The position numbers and the translations under genes were made by a program. The notes below the pieces were generated by a model. That model saw only the letters and a program-made list of their open reading frames with translations. It ran no database searches and had not been told where the DNA came from. Of a stretch of 10,204 nt of DNA, positions 8,484 through 10,204 are shown in pieces. Where the stretch lies: contig CALHGI010000550.1 in NCBI GenBank assembly GCA_938029995.1, positions 1-10,204 of the forward strand, read 5' to 3'. Position 1 is the stretch's first letter. Each line of letters begins with the position of its first letter. Origin of the DNA: an uncultured cyanobacterium (GTDB lineage: Bacteria; Cyanobacteriota; Cyanobacteriia; Phormidesmidales; Phormidesmidaceae).

Positions 8484-8609
8484 ACCCCTGGGCACAATGG
8501 GCCGCCCCCCAGTTTTGGCGCAGATAAAACGCCCCTTGGTCCCTAAGCGCAACCCCAGGCAGGCACGACCGCCCCCAACCGCATCGCTACAAAGGTTAAC
8601 GGAGAACAC

Positions 8610-8777
8610 TTTTAGCCATAGCCCTCGGTTAGACTTTAATTAATCCTTAAGGTTTGTCGGACCATGACCTCGTCTGTGGGCCCGGTAATACCTAACTAAA
8701 ATCTAGGGTTACTATGCCGTATTTTTCCAGCCATATGATTACGCACTAGGCACGGGAGTTTTCCTGTGTCTTTTTTT
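8610..8777 (+). ncRNA. candidate small RNA or attenuated leader ending at the 8751-8777 terminator
   Basis: A strong intrinsic terminator at 8751-8777 needs a transcript, yet no ORF lies between it and the previous terminator at 8328. Upstream are stem-loops: CTTTAA/TTAAGG near 8634-8653, and GTAA..CCTA (8685-8694) pairing with TAGG.TTAC (8704-8712) around a 9-base loop. TACTAT at 8710-8715 is a possible -10 for a still shorter RNA. The 5' end is unknown and the start given is arbitrary. It resembles none of the cyanobacterial sRNAs I know (Yfr1, Yfr2, 6S). The alternative is a leader attenuator for the gene at 8830. Confidence 0.3.
8751..8777 (+). terminator. intrinsic terminator upstream of the 113-aa gene
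   Basis: CACGGGA (8751-8757) pairs with TCCTGTG (8762-8768) to give a 7-bp stem with one G-U pair and a GTTT loop. TC and seven T residues (8771-8777) follow. It ends 52 bases before the next start codon, in the sense orientation. It therefore either ends a separate small transcript or acts as a conditional attenuator. Confidence 0.65.
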
Positions 8778-8829
8778 GTCCCTGTGGCTAAGGCGGCTGC
8801 CAGTCTTTTGCTATCTCTCAATTACAGCC

Positions 8830-9171
8830 ATGAGTTACAACTTTGATATTGTCGGTGTCTCTCCCGTTTGGAACTTTTTTAAGCATCAGCAGTATGTGGA
8901 GCAATCACCCGAGCGCAGTTGTGCCTACCTAGGCAGCTATAACTGCACCTTGGATGGGTTTATTGAGGCAACTGCGCTGATTTATAAAAAGCCGGATTGG
9001 GATTGGGATACCGTGGTGCGTGAAATGGTGAACTTTTGGCTGAATGCGGGGGATCGGATGGGCCAGTGGAAGAAGGAACTGGCCCAGGCAGAGGAGACCA
9101 GTTTAATTGTGGGACGGGTGGCGAATTTTCAGAGCCTGCGATCGGAATTTGAAGGATTAATCACCGATTGA
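8830..9171 (+). CDS. cyanobacterial-type hypothetical protein (113 aa)
   Basis: The product looks like a small conserved protein of cyanobacteria, though I cannot name a family or function. It is soluble, with no membrane segment or signal peptide. It starts MSYNFDIVGVSPVWNFFKHQ and has an aromatic, acidic centre (PDWDWD, residues 55-60), a helical VVREMVNFWLNA segment (62-73), and an ending with LIVGRVANFQSLRSEFEGL (92-110). Its cysteines are Cys31 and Cys39. The frame is open back to a TTG at 8776, which would add 18 hydrophobic residues. I prefer the ATG at 8830 because MSYNFDIVGVSPVW looks like a normal N-terminus and the TTG lies in the T tract of a terminator. There is no clear Shine-Dalgarno. 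A hairpin follows 12 bases after the stop. It appears to be transcribed alone. Confidence 0.8.
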   Translation: MSYNFDIVGVSPVWNFFKHQQYVEQSPERSCAYLGSYNCTLDGFIEATALIYKKPDWDWDTVVREMVNFWLNAGDRMGQWKKELAQAEETSLIVGRVANFQSLRSEFEGLITD

Positions 9172-9183
9172 CCCACCACCGGA

Positions 9184-9205
9184 GTCTGGGTACAGCCCAC
9201 CAGAC
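9184..9205 (+). terminator. hairpin just after the 113-aa gene, possible 3' end
   Basis: GTCTGG (9184-9189) pairs perfectly with CCAGAC (9200-9205) 12 bases after the stop codon. No T run follows, so it is not a classical intrinsic terminator, but it could stabilise or define the 3' end. Confidence 0.35.
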
Positions 9206-9218
9206 CCATTGATAACGG

Positions 9219-9356
9219 GTAGGGGCAATGCCTTGTGTGTGTCCCGCCATCCCAAATGTCGCCCATCCAAATTGCGTATTTACGGGCAGGTGGGCAAGGG
9301 GCGTTAAATTATCGCAGGGCAGGCACAAGCATTGCGGGGACGGTTTGATTCCCTAC
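9219..9356. repeat. degenerate inverted-repeat element (MITE-like or long hairpin)
   Basis: The left arm GTAGGG (9219-9224) plus GCAATGCCTTGTG (9225-9237) faces the right arm CACAAGCATTGC (9324-9335) and CCCTAC (9351-9356). The core arms match except for one extra C on the left. Inside, GCCCA and TGGGC can also pair. Intergenic sequences around a GTAGGGGCAATGC core are, from memory, a recurring theme in cyanobacterial genomes, so this may be one decayed copy. Confidence 0.4.
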
Positions 9357-9807
9357 AGATGGGTTTTAATGGCATCCTGGGTCAGCCCATCCCTTGCCGC
9401 CCATTTTTTACTGCCTATTTTTACGGCCCCAACATAGATGGTCTAAGATGGCCGATGCGTTTTTATCTCTTCGGGCAGTTCCGCCTAATTAACCCTTCAA
9501 GCTGAGCTAATGGCGCGATGTTACAATCTGTGGCTCATGGAATCTGAACCAAGCCGATTATGAGCCCCCCATCGCCCAGCTGGTTATGATCACCCTGGTT
9601 GATGTTGACCCCAGAGACAATACTATGGACAATTGATAAATCCTGGTTTTGGAGCTGCCATGAGTCTAAGCCACTGACGACAGCCATCGTGTAGCTATCT
9701 AGCTCCAGGCTTATGCCTATTACCCAGAAAATCGCTCCATGTCATTCGTAATGGGTCAGCAAGTTGCCGCAATTATCTGGGCCTTTAGTCCGTAGGGGTT
9801 TACTCAG

Positions 9808-9900
9808 TATAAAGCTACTGTCTTATGTAGCAAGCAATACGTGAATATTCTACGTATTTTCAGTAGTTCACTTACGAATGGGCATATCCATTGAGGAAAC
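9808..9900 (+). promoter_or_regulatory. structured leader and ribosome binding site of the 70-aa gene
   Basis: TATAAA at 9808-9813 is a possible -10. Downstream is a nested stem-loop: CTACTG (9815-9820) with CAGTAG (9861-9866), enclosing AATACGT (9836-9842) with ACGTATT (9852-9858). AATGG (9877-9881) with CCATT (9888-9892) forms another hairpin. Directly after it, GAGGAA (9893-9898) is a good Shine-Dalgarno. It is spaced for the ATG at 9908, not for the main start at 9922. No convincing -35 is present. Confidence 0.35.
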
Positions 9901-9907
9901 TGGAACC

Positions 9908-9925
9908 ATGTCAATGAACCAATGA
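9908..9925 (+). CDS. possible 5-codon upstream ORF (MSMNQ)
   Basis: ATG at 9908 sits 9 bases after GAGGAA, which is ideal spacing. It reads five codons to TGA at 9923-9925. The TGA overlaps the ATG of the 70-aa gene at 9922-9924 in an ATGA arrangement, typical of translational coupling. It may be chance, or it may place ribosomes on the main start. Confidence 0.25.
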   Translation: MSMNQ

Positions 9926-10134
9926 CCATGTCCTTAGAGGAATTTGAAAAATATTACCGCGAAGCCATGGGCGATGCCCTAAACCAGTTGCAGCGGATCA
10001 CCCTACTTTCTGAGAATTTTCAAGAATCCGTGGAAGAGATTAGCGCCTCTTTGCAAAAGCTCAATCGCACCACGGATGAATTTATTGCTGATCAACGCCA
10101 AAATTCTGATGATGAGTCAGAGTCAGAGTCTTGA
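9922..10134 (+). CDS. small acidic coiled-coil-like hypothetical protein (70 aa)
   Basis: I do not recognise a named family. The product is hydrophilic and mostly helical. The stretch at residues 4-58 (SLEEFEKYYREAMGDALNQL, then ITLLSENFQESVEEISASLQ) has a heptad-like spacing of Leu, Ile and Phe consistent with a coiled coil or helical hairpin. The tail DDESESES (63-70) is acidic, probably disordered, and encoded by a GAGTCA tandem repeat at 10114-10130. There is no signal peptide or membrane segment. The start is ATG 9922 or ATG 9928 (MSLEEFEKYY); the latter looks equally natural. Translation may be coupled to the tiny upstream ORF. A 14-bp inverted repeat begins within the stop codon, suggesting a monocistronic unit. 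A scaffold or adaptor role is possible, but nothing in the sequence proves it. Confidence 0.7.
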   Translation: MTMSLEEFEKYYREAMGDALNQLQRITLLSENFQESVEEISASLQKLNRTTDEFIADQRQNSDDESESES

Positions 10135-10175
10135 GATTCACTCCCAGGCGAGGTTCTCTCTTGGGAGTGAATCTC
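10133..10175 (+). terminator. perfect 14-bp inverted repeat overlapping the stop codon
   Basis: GAGATTCACTCCCA (10133-10146) and TGGGAGTGAATCTC (10162-10175) are exact reverse complements around a 15-base loop. The first two bases of the stem belong to the TGA stop. The following sequence (CTGGGGGTTGTTTTCC) has only a broken T tract, so termination is likely but not classical. CCCAGG (10143-10148) can alternatively pair with CCTGGG (10175-10180). Confidence 0.6.
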
Positions 10176-10204
10176 CTGGGGGTTGTTTTCCGGCGAGATG
10201 GGGG

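Larger units (their letters stand above)
8056..8829. other. long intergenic region with two terminators
   Basis: These 774 bases contain no frame I would call a gene; the open frames on either strand have unnatural composition. They hold the intrinsic terminators at 8298-8328 and 8751-8777, a cluster of degenerate repeats around GCTATGGCC (8346, 8412, 8475), and several small stem-loops between 8630 and 8715. On the minus strand, GGGG/CCCC around 8237-8250 followed by a short T run could act as a weak terminator, but no minus-strand gene needs one. Confidence 0.6.
9172..9921. other. long intergenic region, no gene seen
   Basis: These 750 bases have frequent stops in all frames; the longest frames are short and lack plausible protein composition. 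I see no tRNA or known riboswitch. They contain a degenerate inverted-repeat element (9219-9356), a -10-like TTACAAT (9521-9527) without a -35 partner, and a structured leader (9743-9900) before the 70-aa gene. Confidence 0.6.

Noticed and set aside
8397..8609. 70-codon minus-strand frame in the gap after gatB
   Set aside because: Its composition is not protein-like, there is no start signal, and it overlaps degenerate repeats; I treat the interval as noncoding.
8776..8829. TTG start giving an 18-residue hydrophobic extension of the 113-aa protein, like a signal peptide
   Set aside because: The TTG lies in the T tract of an intrinsic terminator and the ATG at 8830 gives a natural N-terminus.
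9228..9437. 69-codon plus-strand frame after the 113-aa gene
   Set aside because: It is rich in Cys, Pro and Trp, begins inside an inverted-repeat arm and lacks a ribosome binding site.
9665..9680. GCCACTG string resembling part of a cobalamin riboswitch
   Set aside because: The other conserved boxes are absent and the downstream gene has no link to B12.

Overview
The window looks like chromosomal DNA of a cyanobacterium with moderately high GC, probably a filamentous Leptolyngbya-like lineage; the genus is a guess. Three perfect HIP1 octamers (GCGATCGC at 4041-4048, 6191-6198 and 7529-7536) are far more than chance predicts in 10 kb. The encoded proteins (GatB, a GH15/phosphorylase-kinase-alpha-like protein, a PBP4-type carboxypeptidase remnant) also read as cyanobacterial versions.

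Layout. Positions 1 to about 745 are AT-rich and stop-rich, with no recognisable gene. At about 740-760 the composition changes abruptly and the C-terminal part of a PBP4/DacB-type D-Ala-D-Ala carboxypeptidase begins (open frame 676-1467). Its N-terminal half, including the SxxK active-site motif, is absent. A 196-base gap follows. Then comes the largest gene (1664-4894, 1076 aa), a bacterial homologue of eukaryotic phosphorylase kinase alpha/beta regulatory subunits with an N-terminal GH15 glucoamylase-like domain. It converges on a minus-strand gene (4891-6240, 449 aa) for a membrane-anchored protein of unknown function; the two stop codons interlock in the four bases TTAG. A roughly 320-base divergent promoter region separates that gene from gatB (best start 6565, end 8055), which encodes subunit B of the tRNA amidotransferase.

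From 8056 to the end, genes are sparse. A strong intrinsic terminator (8298-8328) probably ends the gatB transcript. A second one (8751-8777) lies just upstream of a 113-aa cyanobacterial-type hypothetical gene (8830-9171) with no ORF between them, which suggests a small RNA or an attenuated leader. After a 750-base gap holding a degenerate hairpin element and a structured leader comes a 70-aa acidic, coiled-coil-like protein (9922-10134). It is followed by a perfect 14-bp inverted repeat that starts inside its stop codon.

Functionally the genes look like unrelated single-gene units (cell wall, glycan/glycogen metabolism, translation, unknowns). I see no defence system, CRISPR array, tRNA, rRNA or intact mobile element. 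The strongest leads are the phosphorylase-kinase-like protein with a probably intact GH15 active site, the compositional break cutting dacB, and the noncoding interval between the two terminators.
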